A DNA stretch of 64,000 bases from Tricholoma matsutake (lineage: Eukaryota > Basidiomycota > Agaricomycetes > Agaricales > Tricholomataceae): the NCBI GenBank assembly GCA_026075535.2, contig AP026543.1:3348001-3412000 (forward strand). Direction: 5' to 3'. Within the stretch, counting starts at the first letter, position 1. Each line of letters starts with the position of its first letter. Under the pieces are notes generated by a model. It was not told the origin of the DNA, did no database searches, and saw nothing but the letters and a program-made list of their open reading frames with translations. The position numbers and the translations under genes are program-made. Positions 20,854 through 32,061 of this stretch are shown here, piece after piece.

Positions 20854-21905
20854 TCGACTAGATCAAGTGGTTGAGGCTTCGCCCTTAACACTTCTTCATC
20901 TTGTGGCCCAATGGGCTCTGCATTCTGAAGAGTCATGATCATGATCTCTTCATCTTCTACTTCTTTGATCATTGCTCTTCTCATTTCAGTGGTTATTTTG
21001 CTCCTCCTTGGCTTCATGTGGAGGGCTCCCCCCATCAGCTTTACTTTGGTGACAATTCTTTGACATTGCATTAGCCGCTTTTCATTTATCAGATTCTTTT
21101 TCTTCAGGGCTTCATTTTCTTTTGTTTTGGTGACTACCTTTCAGTGCCATGCCAGTCACTCTTCATACAGTTTCTTCTTCTTGAGAGCAAGTTTCTCCTT
21201 CTCTCTGGTGGCTATCATTCAGCACCATGCCAGGTGCTCTTCATTCTGTTTCTTCTTGAGGACCATCTTCTCCCTTTCTTTGGCGACTATTCTTTGGCTC
21301 CATGCAAATCACTCTTCTTCTGACAGCCCTTGTTCAAAGGTCTTCTTTCCTTCGTTGGCTGTCCTTTGGCGCCATGGTAGGTGCTCTTCATCAGGTTTCT
21401 CAGTTTGCACCCTCCCGATAAGGGTTCTTCCTTTCCCATATGAGAATTCAGGATGAGTCTTGTCCTTTGTTCTGAACTGGAAGGTTCTGATTTTCCAGTC
21501 GATCACTGGGTTGATTCTTCTGAGCCACAGTAGGCCCAGGATGATCAATTCTTTCCCCAATCCTGCAATGAAGAACATCATTGGGAAAATCCTTCCATTG
21601 ATCATCAAGAGTCCCCTGGCATAGTGGGAGATCTCCCCTCTCTTGCTCAGGGTTCCATCCACATTCTTGACCTTGATTACTTTCTCCAGGGGACATAGCT
21701 TGAATCCACTGCTTTCTGCAAATTCATGGCTCATGAATATTCCCCCTGCTCCTGAGTCGAGCAGGGCTTTGGTTTCGATGGCTTTCCCTCTGCCTGACCC
21801 TGCCACTTTGATATCTAAACGAATAGATTGATTCTTCAAAGTGGCTAGTAGTACAGAGCAGACAGAGAGTTCAGTGGTACCTGGCATTGAGGCAGGCCAC
21901 CTCAT
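20854..21905 (-). pseudogene. Gypsy B pol N-terminus: protease and linker
   Basis: The minus-strand frame starts MRWPASMPGTTELS at 21905 and shows the aspartic-protease motif ALLDSGAGGIFMSHEF and the downstream IILGLLWLRRINPVIDW block. It then enters the charged linker (EVEDEEIMIM, EPIGPQDEEV) that precedes RT in Gypsy E. Stops and frame changes occur in the linker. It breaks off at 20854 against the Gypsy C LTR, so RT never follows. The start codon overlaps the gag stop as TAATG. Confidence 0.8.
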
Positions 21906-22910
21906 TAAAAACCCTCATCCTCTATCATGGTGAGAGCTTTCCCCTTTTCTTCTTCATCGAGTTCTTTCATGATCGCCTGGATCTTCAAGTAGGCTTCCTC
22001 ACTTTTCTTCTTCAGGAAAGACCAGTTCTAAGTCCTCATTTCCCCTTTCTTGTGTTTGGTTCCTCTGTGTCCTGGCTGGTGGCACACAAAGCATAGTCCC
22101 TTCTTCATATGTTTGATCCTCTCCTGATAAGAGAGTCAGTTGATCTCGAGTGGGCTCTCTTTTGTTTTAGAGCTCAGCAGCCTTTTCGCCAAAGCTTCCT
22201 GTGCTTCTCCTGCTATGGCTTTTGCTCTCCTCCACTGTCCATCATACTTTGAGGCAGCGTTGATCATTCCTTCCAAGGCCATAGGGATTGTTTCCATGTT
22301 GAAAACTCTTTTGAGGAGCTTGGGGTTTAGCACATCCATAAAGAGTTCAATGAGGGTGGTGTCATCATTGATTCCTGCCTTCTCTCACAGGATTTGGAAC
22401 TGTGCAATGTAGTCCTCCAGGTCCTGTCCCTACTTCAAGCTTTTTATATCTGTTCTGGCTCTGCCAGCTTCATCGATCGGTGTGAACACTGTCTTGAGCG
22501 CCATTTCAAAGGCTGATCAGGTTCCTAGGTCTTTCTTCTCTGCCCATGTTTGTGCCCAGGGCACGGCGGTTCCTCCATTCATGAAGGACAATGCGAAGAT
22601 GATCTTCTTCTCATTGTTGTCATAGATTCCATGGTTCACTCTCAAATAGAGCTTCACTTCTTGTAAGAACTTTGCAGTTCTGGTTCAATCCCCTGTGAAG
22701 TCAGATGGGGTTCAGATTCTGATTTCCTTGGATGGTGCAGTGGGTTTGGTAGACATGTCATGGTAGATGTCATCATCAGATAAGGAAAATGGATCTTGTT
22801 CTGGGGTTTCTTCTTTGTCTAAAGATCTAAAATCTTCTTCATCAAGGTAACGTGGTTCCTTGTCTCTTGTTCACTTTGAGAACCACTTCTGTGCTGGTTC
22901 TGAGTATCAT
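21906..22910 (-). pseudogene. Gypsy B gag, decayed
   Basis: The minus-strand reading aligns to Gypsy E gag (47982-48974). It has the LLKRVFNMETIP segment, AASKYDGQWRRAKAIAGEA, and a knuckle region ending GHR-TKHKK in which the last Cys is His, as in E. Stops break it into short frames. It ends GGTTTTTAA with pol ATG overlapping. The upstream start is approximate. Confidence 0.75.
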
Positions 22911-23046
22911 ACTAGTCAACCCTGGTATCTATACCATGGGGTTCTTCCTGATGATGATGCTCCTGTCGGAGGTCTGTCTGGGCTTTGTCTGAAAGACGTT
23001 GTGTCTGCACCTAGGTAGGTGGACTTCGTAGATGAGCTTGACCTTT

Positions 23047-23613
23047 TGTTAAGACTTTAGGTCTCAACTCAGCCTAGTCTTCATGTGTCGCAGTTGGAGG
23101 CTTTCCAACTGTATCGGTTATTGCAGTAAGAGGCTTTCTTACTGTATCGGGTTCTATTTAGGACTTGGTGCTTCCTAAGTCGATATGGCTATCCATACTC
23201 AGAGGCTTTCTGAGTAGACCATCTGTTCGTGTATCACAGTTGGAGGCTTTCCAACTGTCGAGTTTGAGTTATCACAACTTAGAGGCTTTCTAAGTTGTCA
23301 AGTGTTTTGGTTGAGTTTAAGACTGTTGATTGAATTAGGTCAAGCTGAGGAGTACACCAAGTGTAACTACAGCTTATATACAGTTTCTAGACTACCTATA
23401 ATCCAAGAGGGAGGTCTGATGCTTGTCAAGTAAATATAGAAAGAACAATAGAAAAGTAACCCTCATGCCTAGCATGAGGCATCTGATGTCATGGAGTGCT
23501 GTGGTGCAGCATGTCAATCGGTGGGAATCAGATCAGACTGAGTCAAGTTGGGTCCAGTCGGAGAGAAAAATAAAATACCTGGTCTTGCCAGTTACAATAA
23601 TGAAATCATAACA
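23047..23613 (-). repeat. 5' LTR of Gypsy B
   Basis: 567 bp, TGTTAAGACTTTAGG... to ...AATCATAACA on the plus strand. It provides the uninterrupted version of the B 3' LTR and so the empty site for the 192-bp-LTR element. It contains the AAGCC-loop hairpin array (as GGCTT on the plus strand) at about 23090-23305. Confidence 0.9.
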
Positions 23614-24135
23614 TCCCATCTGGAAACACAACAACTTTTGGTTAAAACATCTACTAGAAGTCAGCATTGAATTGCAACAAGAAGAAGGGGGAACTCATCT
23701 TTTACATGAAATGGCGGCCTGTAGCCACACAAGGCTCTTGTTTTCTGCCACTTCTTGCCTTTTGCCTTCTTTTTGGAGGAGGTGCTTGTCTGGCTCCACC
23801 TCCCCAGCTTTCCACTTCTTTTCTGCCCTCTTCGCAGCAGCCATTTTCTTCTGCTCCTCCTCCACAGCCTTCTTCTCAGCTTCCACCCTAGCTGCCTCCA
23901 CTCTGGCAGCCTCCTCTGCTACCTGGTGTTCCTCTGCCTCCCTGACCTCCTCTTTGAGCCAAAGCTCCTCCACCAATCTCTCTTGTTGGGCCTTGAGGGC
24001 CACTATCTTTTCTGCATGTGAGGGGATGGAGGACATGTTGTCAAAGGGAGTAGTAGTAGTGGTGGTGGTGGTGGTGGTGGTGGTTGTAGGAAGACCTGGG
24101 AACCCCATCAAAATCAACAAAAACAAAATTCCCAA
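23614..24135 (-). pseudogene. Antisense coiled-coil gene of Gypsy A, N-terminal part
   Basis: The minus-strand frame has a threonine run encoded by a GTG microsatellite (24051-24082), then PFDNMSSIPSHAEKIVALKA and a long Glu/Ala/Lys-rich coiled coil (EEAARVEAARVEAEKKAVEE). It continues across the Gypsy B insertion, through an intron ending TTTCCAG, into the Cys-cluster part at 13790-13399. Similar small coiled-coil plus Cys-cluster genes are common in mushroom genomes. The function is not known. Confidence 0.55.
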
Positions 24136-24188
24136 TTTGGATTCAAACCTTCACATGCCTCATAGGCTCAATACTAAGGGGGTAATAC

Positions 24189-24755
24189 TGTCAAGACTGA
24201 TTCTCCCAACTGGAATTCCAATCATTTTCTGCCACCTTTCCTGGCTGCCTTGCACCACAGCCCACCTCCCATCAGCAGCACTGCCTAGAGATGAAATTCT
24301 CCCATTTCCAATTTGATGAAATGGTTTCAGGGTATTTGCCTCGGAGGCCAGTTTCAAATTATCACAGCCTCAGAAACTCTGATCGCCTCTGACCCTTAGT
24401 ATTTAAGCTAGCTACTTTTGTCTTGTATTAGGCAGTTTGTAAATCAACAAAGTCACCCCACTTAATTCCAACCCAGTCAAACACTCCAAATACTCTCCTA
24501 AGTCTATCTTGAACTTTAGCTTGTTCTCCCCAGAAAACCTCCAGGCCTCTGATCATCCTCTTTACCCTTGTCATGAAATTAGGACACTTGATGAGGAGAA
24601 GGGTGCAACTTCTTATAAGTTGAAGTCAAGTCCTTTCTGTCCCCTCTCACTTGGTGTGGCACATCAAGTGGACTCTGCCCTGGAATCCTGTCAGGTTCCC
24701 TTCCTTGTTTCTATTCTCCCTTCAACTTCTACTGACCAGGTATGACCAGAAATCT
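24189..24755 (+). repeat. 3' LTR of Gypsy A (candidate)
   Basis: A purine tract AAGGGGGTAA (24177-24186) is followed by TGTCAAGACTGATTC. A TATA-like AGTATTTAAGC lies near 24400, and the unit can end at ...AAATCTGACA (24755), giving TGTCA/TGACA ends. It is placed just after the antisense gene, as expected for the 3' LTR of the host Gypsy. The right boundary is tentative because no second copy is in the window. Confidence 0.6.
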
Positions 24756-25661
24756 GACAACTTCCTTCATCCAGCTCAGAACTTAACACCCACTGCCTTT
24801 GCACCCACCTGGTCATCCCCAATCCCCTGTCATACTTGTTCCTGGCCATGCTCATCCCCTGCCATGTTTGTTCCCCATTCCTCATCATGCATTCCCATCC
24901 ATCATAGGTGGTGGGGTCATCATTGCTGGTCCTGGTTCATGGTTCATACCATGTTGTACTCATTACCTGTTGTGGTCATTGCCCATCATGTTTGTTTGCT
25001 ATTGTGCTCATTCCACATCATGCATGTTTCCCTTCATGCTCATTCCCATCCATCACAGGTGGTGTGGTCATCATTTTCCCCCTCACCATTCACTGTCCAC
25101 ATTGCTCCTCATTTCCACCCTGTAAATAATGAAAATAAAAGTTAGTTGAATGAAGAATACAAGAAAGGAGCATAAGCACTTACTTGGGGCCCAAACAATG
25201 CATATCTGTGCATTGTTTGGGCATGTGCCTCATCCATATACCATCATCCCATTCTGTGTTCATCTTCCCACCATTTTTGCTCAGTGGTGGTGGTGGTGGT
25301 GGTGGTGGTGGCCATATGGTCTCAGCATCATCACCTTCCTGTAATTTTTGGGAAATCAGGGCATTGGAGCAGTCATCCCCATCCCCATCCCTGCCCCTGT
25401 CCTCATCATTGTCCTCATCAGCATCCTCCCCATCATCATTATTGTCATTGTCAGCATTTTCATCTGTTGTCTCCATGGTAGTGCTGACAGTGCTAGGTTC
25501 CTGGTTCATTCAGGGGTGTGAGTTGGGGCAGATAGGAATGGGGATAGGAACATACCTGGCATTGGGTGGCCATTGTCAAGCTGAAACACTGTAACATCAT
25601 ATATTTGTTAGTTTAGCTGAATAGAAAGAAACAACTTACCAGAAGTGTAGTAAATGATACC
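24756..25661. other. Low-complexity region, no clear gene
   Basis: Diffuse repeats of CATTCCCATCCATCA-like words at 24880-25060 and a (GTG)n tract at 25285-25311. A minus-strand acidic frame (25180-25509, DENADNDNNDDGEDADEDND) with plausible GT-AG junctions upstream (about 25575-25635) could be an exon of an unrecognised gene but has no motif. Confidence 0.4.
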
Positions 25662-25940
25662 AAACATTGATCAATAAAAGGTTGCCTGGTTAGGGAACCG
25701 CACTCAATAGTCAGACAAGGCAGACAGGAATAGGTTATCTTCATTTGTCATGAGTTGGAGGGGGGTCTTCTTAAGATCACACACCAAGGAACATGAATAA
25801 TGTATATTGTTTGTGTATGATAGTGAATGTACAAAGATTGTTCATGTAATAAGAAGGCTGGTCCCTTTATAGGGGCCAGCCAAGGCAATAGCATAGAATT
25901 ATAATATATACAAATGTGGGGTCAAGCCCTGGGTCACCAC
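25662..25940 (-). repeat. Possible LTR (minus strand)
   Basis: On the minus strand a purine-rich GGATGGGAGGG is followed by TGTGGTGACCCAGGGC, a TATA-like TATAAAGGGACC and an end near TTGATCA. That is the order purine tract, U3 start, promoter. TGGTATCA follows shortly after and resembles a primer-binding site, so it could be a 5' or a solo LTR. The boundaries are not confirmed by a second copy. Confidence 0.4.
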
Positions 25941-27519
25941 ACCCTCCCATCCAGGGGAGAAGCACAATGTTTTGAGTAAGAGAACAACCTCGAAGAGGAT
26001 CGTCGAAGATATGGATATTGTCAGGGTATGACAATGCAGTCAGTTTGTTTATAGAAAAAATGCCTTATTTGGGAGGGGTCATTGGGGATGTGGGTATCAT
26101 CGAGGTTCAACAATGATATTTTGGACTCGTCAAGGGTCAATGAGGATTTGGGGAGGTTGGAGTCCACCAACATTGTGTGGATCTCCTCCGGGGTGGTAAC
26201 AGGAATCTTGCACTCACGGTTGGGCACAGAGGACAGGAGTTGGGTCTCATGGTTGGAAACCAACAAGGAAAGTTGAGAGATAGGTGTCTTTGGGGAGCTC
26301 CCAGAGTGGATGTGTCAGTCATCTGCCCTTCATAAAAAGGGACAGATGGGAATCAGGTTGGCTCGACAGTGAGAATCTCACCATCTTCTGAGGAGTCGGA
26401 GATGGAATTGGTGGAGTCACCATCTTGTGCCCATTAGGAGGTATGCCAGCAGCGATCCGCCTCACCTTCTTCATCGCCCTCTTCTGGCCCTGAGTTGGCT
26501 TGACAACAACAGGGAATGACCACCCATTGGATGGGTCATTCTCCAGGGAGGTTTCCCCTGGAGGAGGAGTGGTTGAGCCATGCCAATGAGAAGGCCCAGC
26601 CCTGGGGCACTTGAAAACCCAGAGGATGGGGCTGTAGAGGTCATGTATTCAGGATGAGGTCATCCTGAATGAGGAGGAGCTCCACCCTGGGTGGGAACAG
26701 TAGGGTTTCTTTTTCTTTTTTGATGTGCCTCTTGAAGGGCCATGTCATTAGGCCTGGCAGTCCACCACTGGGGCTCAGACATCAGAGGTGCATCCTCTGA
26801 TCAGGTGTGGGGTATTGACACAGACATCACACAATGTCTGCAGTAATGGAGGACTCTTCTGAATGGGAGGAGTTGGCAGTTGCCATCACTATAAGCCAGC
26901 CAACAGCATAGTGAGATCCTTCTTGGACCTCAGCATCCGAGACTCCCATGGAGGCAAGGTGTCTGATGACATCCTCGATAGTGATTCAATTGTTAGTAAT
27001 CGGCATAGGCTGCCAATGGCACATGGGAGACAGAGTGAGCCATGCACTCTTCATTAGAAGCTTCCATGAGGCACTCCAGAAGATGGGGCACCATGTGCAA
27101 GAGTTGTTGGAATGTTCTATGCTCTTTTCTGGCCCTGCAACATGGAAGAGTATTAGCTGAGAAGTAGATTAATCAAGTATGATACTTGCTCAGGAGTGAG
27201 TGACTCTTCTATGACTTCCCCCTCTTCACCCATGTGAAGTATGCCATTGGTCAGCAATGCTTGGATGCTGCACATCGCATGCACTGCTCGGCTGAAATGT
27301 CACCCGTAATGAACTAAGGGATCACTGGCATGGCTGAGCAGTAGCATTAGAGCATGGCATGGTGGAAATACAATGGACACATGGCTTTTTCCTGTTCCCA
27401 AGCTTGAGGGCATTGACACTTGTAGCATTGTCTGGAGGAGAGTTCTCATCTGGCATTGGGGATACAATGGGGGCCAAGGAGGATGGGGCCCATTGCTTGC
27501 TGTGCCAACTTTTAATGAC
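25941..27519. other. Unrecognised, probably decayed element interior
   Basis: Only short broken minus-strand frames are present (for example KPTQGQKRAMKKVRRIAAGI near 26430-26510 and TTPEEIHTMLVDSNLPKSS near 26150-26200). No family recognised. If the LTR at 25662-25940 is real, this would be the interior of its element. Confidence 0.35.
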
Positions 27520-27640
27520 CTCACTGACTCAGAGTCCATCAATCTGAGTCAGGGTGCGCCCTCACTGACTCAGAGTCCATCAATCTGAGTCAGGGTGCGC
27601 CCTCACTGACTCAGAGTCAGTCAATCTGAGTCATGGTGGG
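27520..27640. repeat. 41-bp tandem repeat, about three units
   Basis: The unit starts CTCACTGACTCAGAGTCCAT and ends GTCAGGGTGCGCC. Two units are identical and the third has changes. Each unit contains the palindrome GACTCAGAGTC and an outer inverted pair GACTCAGA/TCTGAGTC, so it can fold. Confidence 0.85.
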
Positions 27641-27702
27641 GTGACTCATTCAAAGCCTAGTGGCCCATGAATGCCTGGCCAATTCAACCAACAAAGCCCA
27701 AC

Positions 27703-28680
27703 TCAACACTTAGCATTGAATTGAGCCCTCACCTTTGTCAAGTGGTTCCTTTCTCCATGCCCGGGCATCCACAGCCACTGACAGTGACCACTGCCCTGAT
27801 GTACTGGCAGATATTGCTCAACAAGGTATACAACTCGACAAATGTTGTCTGGTCCCTCAAGCCAGCTACACTGAAACAGACCAAATGGCACTGGTACATA
27901 GCTTGGAACCTTGCCACTGCATCTCTGATGGTCATATAAAGGCCCATCCATGCAAGGAAGTGTGTAGCACTGGGCGCACTGTGTGAACATCCTGAGCATT
28001 ACCAATTCCTTGGGCCCAGCTGCTTGTGTCTGTTGCTTCAACAGGTTAGCGAAGATCCAGTCTTCACTGAAGCGGCCATATACATACCGGTCTTTGGATG
28101 CTACACTGGGGAGTATGTTGCTGAATGTGCGAATGGCCAATGCAGATATATTGGTCAGTCTCCATCTATACTGAAGAATGCAGTAAGTGTTTACAGTGGC
28201 CCAGTGCCATTACAGAGGCTATATCAGGTGGTTGGCATTCCAGTGCAGATGTTTCCACCTCAAGGTAAGTTGGGAGGTTTCTCCAGAGCTCAAAGTACTT
28301 ACCACATATTATAAGAAAGTGATGCATTGTGCCCTCCTCCTGCTCTACATTGCTGGGAATTAGAGTGCATCCCAAGGCCGTTGAAGTGGACCTATGCGGA
28401 AGCAGGTAAGTGAAGAGCAATCCTGAAACATTCAAGCTAGCCCTGGTCATAGATTTAATGGCCAAAGTGCTCCATTCCATTGAGTACATGGATCTTGGTT
28501 ATGAAACCGACTGGCACAAATTCTTGAGGCTTGATTCCATGGATAGGCCTGGGCTAATGGAGGTGGAATTCTTCAGCCTGTTTGCAAGTGTGAGGTGTGC
28601 TTGCTCATCACGATGCGCCAAGCATTCCGTAGCCACTACTGCAGCCTGCAAAGGGAGTATGATTCAGAGCTAACTGACTG
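27703..28680 (-). pseudogene. Unrecognised multi-exon gene remnant
   Basis: Minus-strand frames 28680-28490, 28489-28166 and 28140-27703 have high coding appearance (KSMTRASLNVSGLLFTYLLP; DRYVYGRFSEDWIFANLLKQ; CTQCAQ-type Cys pairs) and GT-AG-like gaps between them (about 28395 and 28260). A stop interrupts the first. I do not recognise the family. It may be a transposon gene, given the neighbours. Confidence 0.35.
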
Positions 28681-29349
28681 TGAGTAAGGAAGGTGGTATG
28701 GATAAACCAACCATCATTTAGACTTTTCATTTCAATCATTTGTATATACCCTTCTAGATTTTAAATCAACCGTGTTGCATGGCCCTACCCTCATAAAACA
28801 TTTACCCCATCAGTTATGTGGGGATGATCCTGAAAATACACAGCTCAGGAGCCCATCTATGCAAGGAAGCAGAAAATTATGAACACACACCCCACAAAAT
28901 CTTAGGACTTTATTCCTCAAGGCATACAAGTAGAATAAGAGTAGAATAAGGGTAAAATAATGTTTAAGAGAACAAGAAGCATGCCTTACTTCCTAGCATA
29001 CATCACAATGACCATGCTTCAAAGGCTAGATATAATTAAATTTATCAATACTCATTTATTAATGCCATATCTGGACTTTGACTGCTATGTATATGAGATG
29101 GAGAAAGTGACTGATGAAATATGTGGAATCAGTGGGGACCAACTTGAAGTTGGGAACTTGGGGACAAGCAGGCATGATGCATTTGAATGGCATATAAATT
29201 AAGGGTAGCTGCATAGGTACTGTTGCATCATGGCCAAAGCAAAAAAAGATGGCATCCAAATGGAGGCATGAATGGGCTGCCAAGTAGAGGAATGGCTGCC
29301 CAGCCACTTGCTTGAGTGTGCCTGGGCCTGGACATTTTAGCTGCCTGCA
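28681..29349. other. No gene seen
   Basis: AT-rich sequence. The only open frame of note (28960-29202, plus) has no motif. Confidence 0.4.
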
Positions 29350-30200
29350 TCAGATATAAGAAATATGAATACCTTTCAGATGGCTGAGGGATTAACTAAG
29401 CTAGAAAGCATGTCAGCTTTTGATCTTTGATTACCTGCCTCCATACAGCTATGTGTTGTGTACACCAATTTCCTGGGCTCAAGTAAAGGGTGGGTGTTGC
29501 ATATCTGACAGGGCAGAGTAAGAAGGGAGGCTCTCACCTTGGGAAGCTTGTCTGAGTCATTGCCACTACTCACGCCAACACTGACACATACCCTGAACAC
29601 TGAACACCACATCAGATATGGGAAGCATTAACAGCTTTGTCAAGGTGAATGGGCTTTGGGATGAACTAAAGTAAAGAAAAAATGTGTCAGTTCTCGATTG
29701 TTGATTGCCTGCTGCTGTGCAGCTACATGTCACTTGTGCCAATTTCCCAGGCTTGAGTAAAGGGCGGGTGTTGCATATTTGACAGGGCAGGGTAAGAAAG
29801 GAGGTTCTCACCTTGAGGTGCCATTGGATGTGTTGAGAAGCTTATCACCACTGCTACATCAAGCCAACACCAGCACATACATGGAGGCATGTCTGGCAAG
29901 CAGCTTGACTGGGCACCCCTGGAACAAAGTAGTTCAGCCAACCACGTTGGATATAGGAAACATTAACACCTTTGTGGAGGTGAATGGGCTTCAGGATGAA
30001 CTAAAGTAGAAAATGTGTCAGCTCTCAATCTTTCATCAGCTGCCACCCTGTTGCTATGCACTGCTTGCACCAATTTCCTGGGCACGAGCAATGGACAGGC
30101 ATTGTGTAACTGATATAGTGGGTAAAGGGGATCTCACCTTGAGGGGACATCTGACACTTGGATGTACTGAAATTCCTGTCAAGGACTCTAGGGTGAGCTG
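29350..30200. repeat. Three tandem degenerate copies of an approximately 290-bp unit
   Basis: Copies at about 29350-29610, 29613-29880 and 29944-30200 share GGGAAGCATTAACA...GGTGAATGGGCTT...GATGAACTAAAGTA...CAATTTCC(C/T)GGGC and TCTCACCTTGAG...CCAT. A partial fourth copy is at about 34430-34610, beyond Gypsy D. They look like subterminal repeats of the element carrying the oxygenase gene next door. Confidence 0.65.
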
Positions 30201-30245
30201 CTGACAGGTTCAAGGGGCCAGAGGTAACCCAAATGTAGGGTTGCA

Positions 30246-30296
30246 TGATGAAAAGTCAGACACAACTGGGCAGGTGACAAAAGGTCAGACCTGCAG
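30246..30296. repeat. TGACAAAAAGTCAGAC motif pair
   Basis: Two close copies of the word TGA(C/T)(A/G)AAAAGTCAGAC, the second followed by CTGCAGG. Pairs in the same order recur at 34847-34905 and 38229-38279, with a single copy at 34643-34670, flanking the oxygenase and deaminase genes. Confidence 0.7.
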
Positions 30297-30652
30297 GGCC
30301 AGGAAGTAAGAGCAGCACACACAGAAGTGAGAAAGGATGAGAGGGAGAACTTGAACAAGAAGTTGAGCACTGCCACTTCAACTTGAACTTCCTGTGACTT
30401 GTTTATAAATATAATTATGTAAGGGTGTAAACATGTCCTAATGTCACATCTGATCAAGATCAGACAAGCCTTCAAGCTTCAAGTTCAGGCTTGGAGGTTC
30501 TATCAGGCCACTGGGGTCTCCACATTCTCATTGTACTAGGAGCTAGGAAGCAAAAGACAATATATTACTGAGCAGATGAATGGGTCCAATTGTAATTTTA
30601 CATGAAGTAGCATTGATTGCTGGTTTACTGGTACAATGCAGTGGCTACTAAG

Positions 30653-32020
30653 TTAGCTCTGTTGCGCCATTGCACACAGCTCATCCATCGTAGAAAACAA
30701 AGAAAGACCAAAATCCTTACATGCTGCCCTACAAACCTCTTCTGCCACGTGCTTGGCCGCCAAAGATCCATTAGTGTAGTTCTCCTCCTTCTGAAACCCA
30801 TGCTCAACCCATTGGAATAGACCACCAGCTGCATACTGCATGAAGGAGTACTGAATCTTGTGGGGTTGGATGGGGAGGTTCAAGTGGCTGATGACAGCCG
30901 AGGGAATGATGATGGACATGCCTGGAGGAAACTTGATAACAATGCCACACTCCCATAGGATGAGGTGGCCGCCATGCATTGAATCAAACTTTCCAACATT
31001 GGTTATAACACAGACTCCGAAGGCGAGGTTCCCCCGCTGATAGCACCAAGTCACTGGGCCAAAGTTGAAAGAAATTGCCACCCAGATGCTATCCAGAAAT
31101 AGGCCCTCAAGGCCTTCATCCTGCTCATACAGGGCCCCAAGAGTTTCATGGTAATATTTATAAAGCTTGGGGAACCAAGCTGCAAATCCACCATTCACAA
31201 ATTTGGAAATGCAAACAAAGGATGGGTAGCTGAGGAGTTTTCATAAAACTCTGCAATTCGCTCGGTTGTGCATGAGGTTGCCCGGGATCACTTGTCCTCC
31301 ACCACCAAATGATACACCAGCTGCCAGGGCTGGGAAAGGTCCATGGCGATGATTCAAGTCCTTAGAATCAAAGGAGCATTGCTCACTAGCCTCCTCCATC
31401 TCCCTCTCCACATCTGCCATTCTCTTCAACCATTTTTGCTCCTCTGGCTGGTTACTGTCATCTGGCTGCCCAATGCCTACACAGAAAATCCAGCTGGTGT
31501 GATCCTTGATGGGGATTGATTTTCTGTCAAATTCAAGTTCCAGCTATAGGAATTGACACAAAATTAACTTAGCTTACCTGCCATCCCACTTTTGCAGCTT
31601 AAATTTGAAGCATGAGTTCTCTCCAACTAGATCATTCAACTCATGTGCAGTCTTATCCTTCAACTCCTCAGTGTCACATAGACCTATGTAACCAGGGGCC
31701 AAGATCAAAATATCTGTGAGATCGAGCTTGGCATCAATGGCCTTTGAGTTCAGGTTATGCAATTTCTGGTGGGTGGCAGGCTGAACTTCATAAGCATGCA
31801 CTCTAGCCTCACACTCTTTCCGCTGCTCAGCTCTGTTGTGCTTCCACTTTGCATGGCTCCATTGCTTGTTGCTGCCGTACTTCTTACCCACATTTTCCAG
31901 CTGACCAGCTGAGGTTGAAGCGGTTTCCCCTGGCACTGACTGGGGATCTGGGGGGAGATTGTGGTCATCCAAAGAAGTCAGTTTTTGAGTAGGTGAGGGA
32001 GGTGGAGTAGGCTCCAGCAT
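30653..32020 (-). pseudogene. TET/JBP-like 2OG-Fe(II) oxygenase 1, inactivated
   Basis: The basidiomycete oxygenase family related to TET/JBP, whose active members oxidise modified bases. The minus-strand start ATG at 32020 (MLEPTPPPSPTQK) is followed by a basic region, then FKLQKWDGR, a short intron (about 31575-31545), the block GPFPALAAGVSFGGGGQVIP, and the catalytic core SFNFGPVTWCYQRGNLAFG, GGHLILWECGIVIKFPPG and the distal-His block IPSAVISHLNLPIQ, ending with YAAGGLFQWVEHGF. Two lesions are seen. A single in-frame TGA lies after RVL (31243-31241, an Arg position in the family). The metal-binding HxD, expected between the WC and NLAFG blocks, is missing, with the segment about three residues short. 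The assignment to a DNA-modifying subfamily is from motif memory. Confidence 0.65.
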
Positions 32021-32061
32021 GGTGAGGGGAGAATTGCTAAAAAGGCCATGTCCTATTTCCC

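Larger units (their letters stand above)
13791..23613 (-). mobile_element. Gypsy B, full-length but rearranged chromodomain retrotransposon
   Basis: A minus-strand LTR element flanked by the 5-bp duplication TCCCA. Reading on the minus strand: 5' LTR 23613-23047, gag, protease and linker, a foreign block (Gypsy C 3' end, plus strand, about 18941-20853) in place of RT, RNase H and most of integrase, then chromodomain tail, the third ORF, and a 3' LTR (17894-13791) that is itself interrupted by a 3.5-kb insertion. It belongs to the same family as Gypsy E at 47189, to which LTR, gag, protease, chromodomain and third ORF all align. It is not autonomous. Confidence 0.9.

Noticed and set aside
25662..28680. 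Copia element called from the possible LTR and TGGTATCA site
   Set aside because: No gag, protease, integrase or RT motif could be found on the minus strand on either side, so only a possible LTR is listed.
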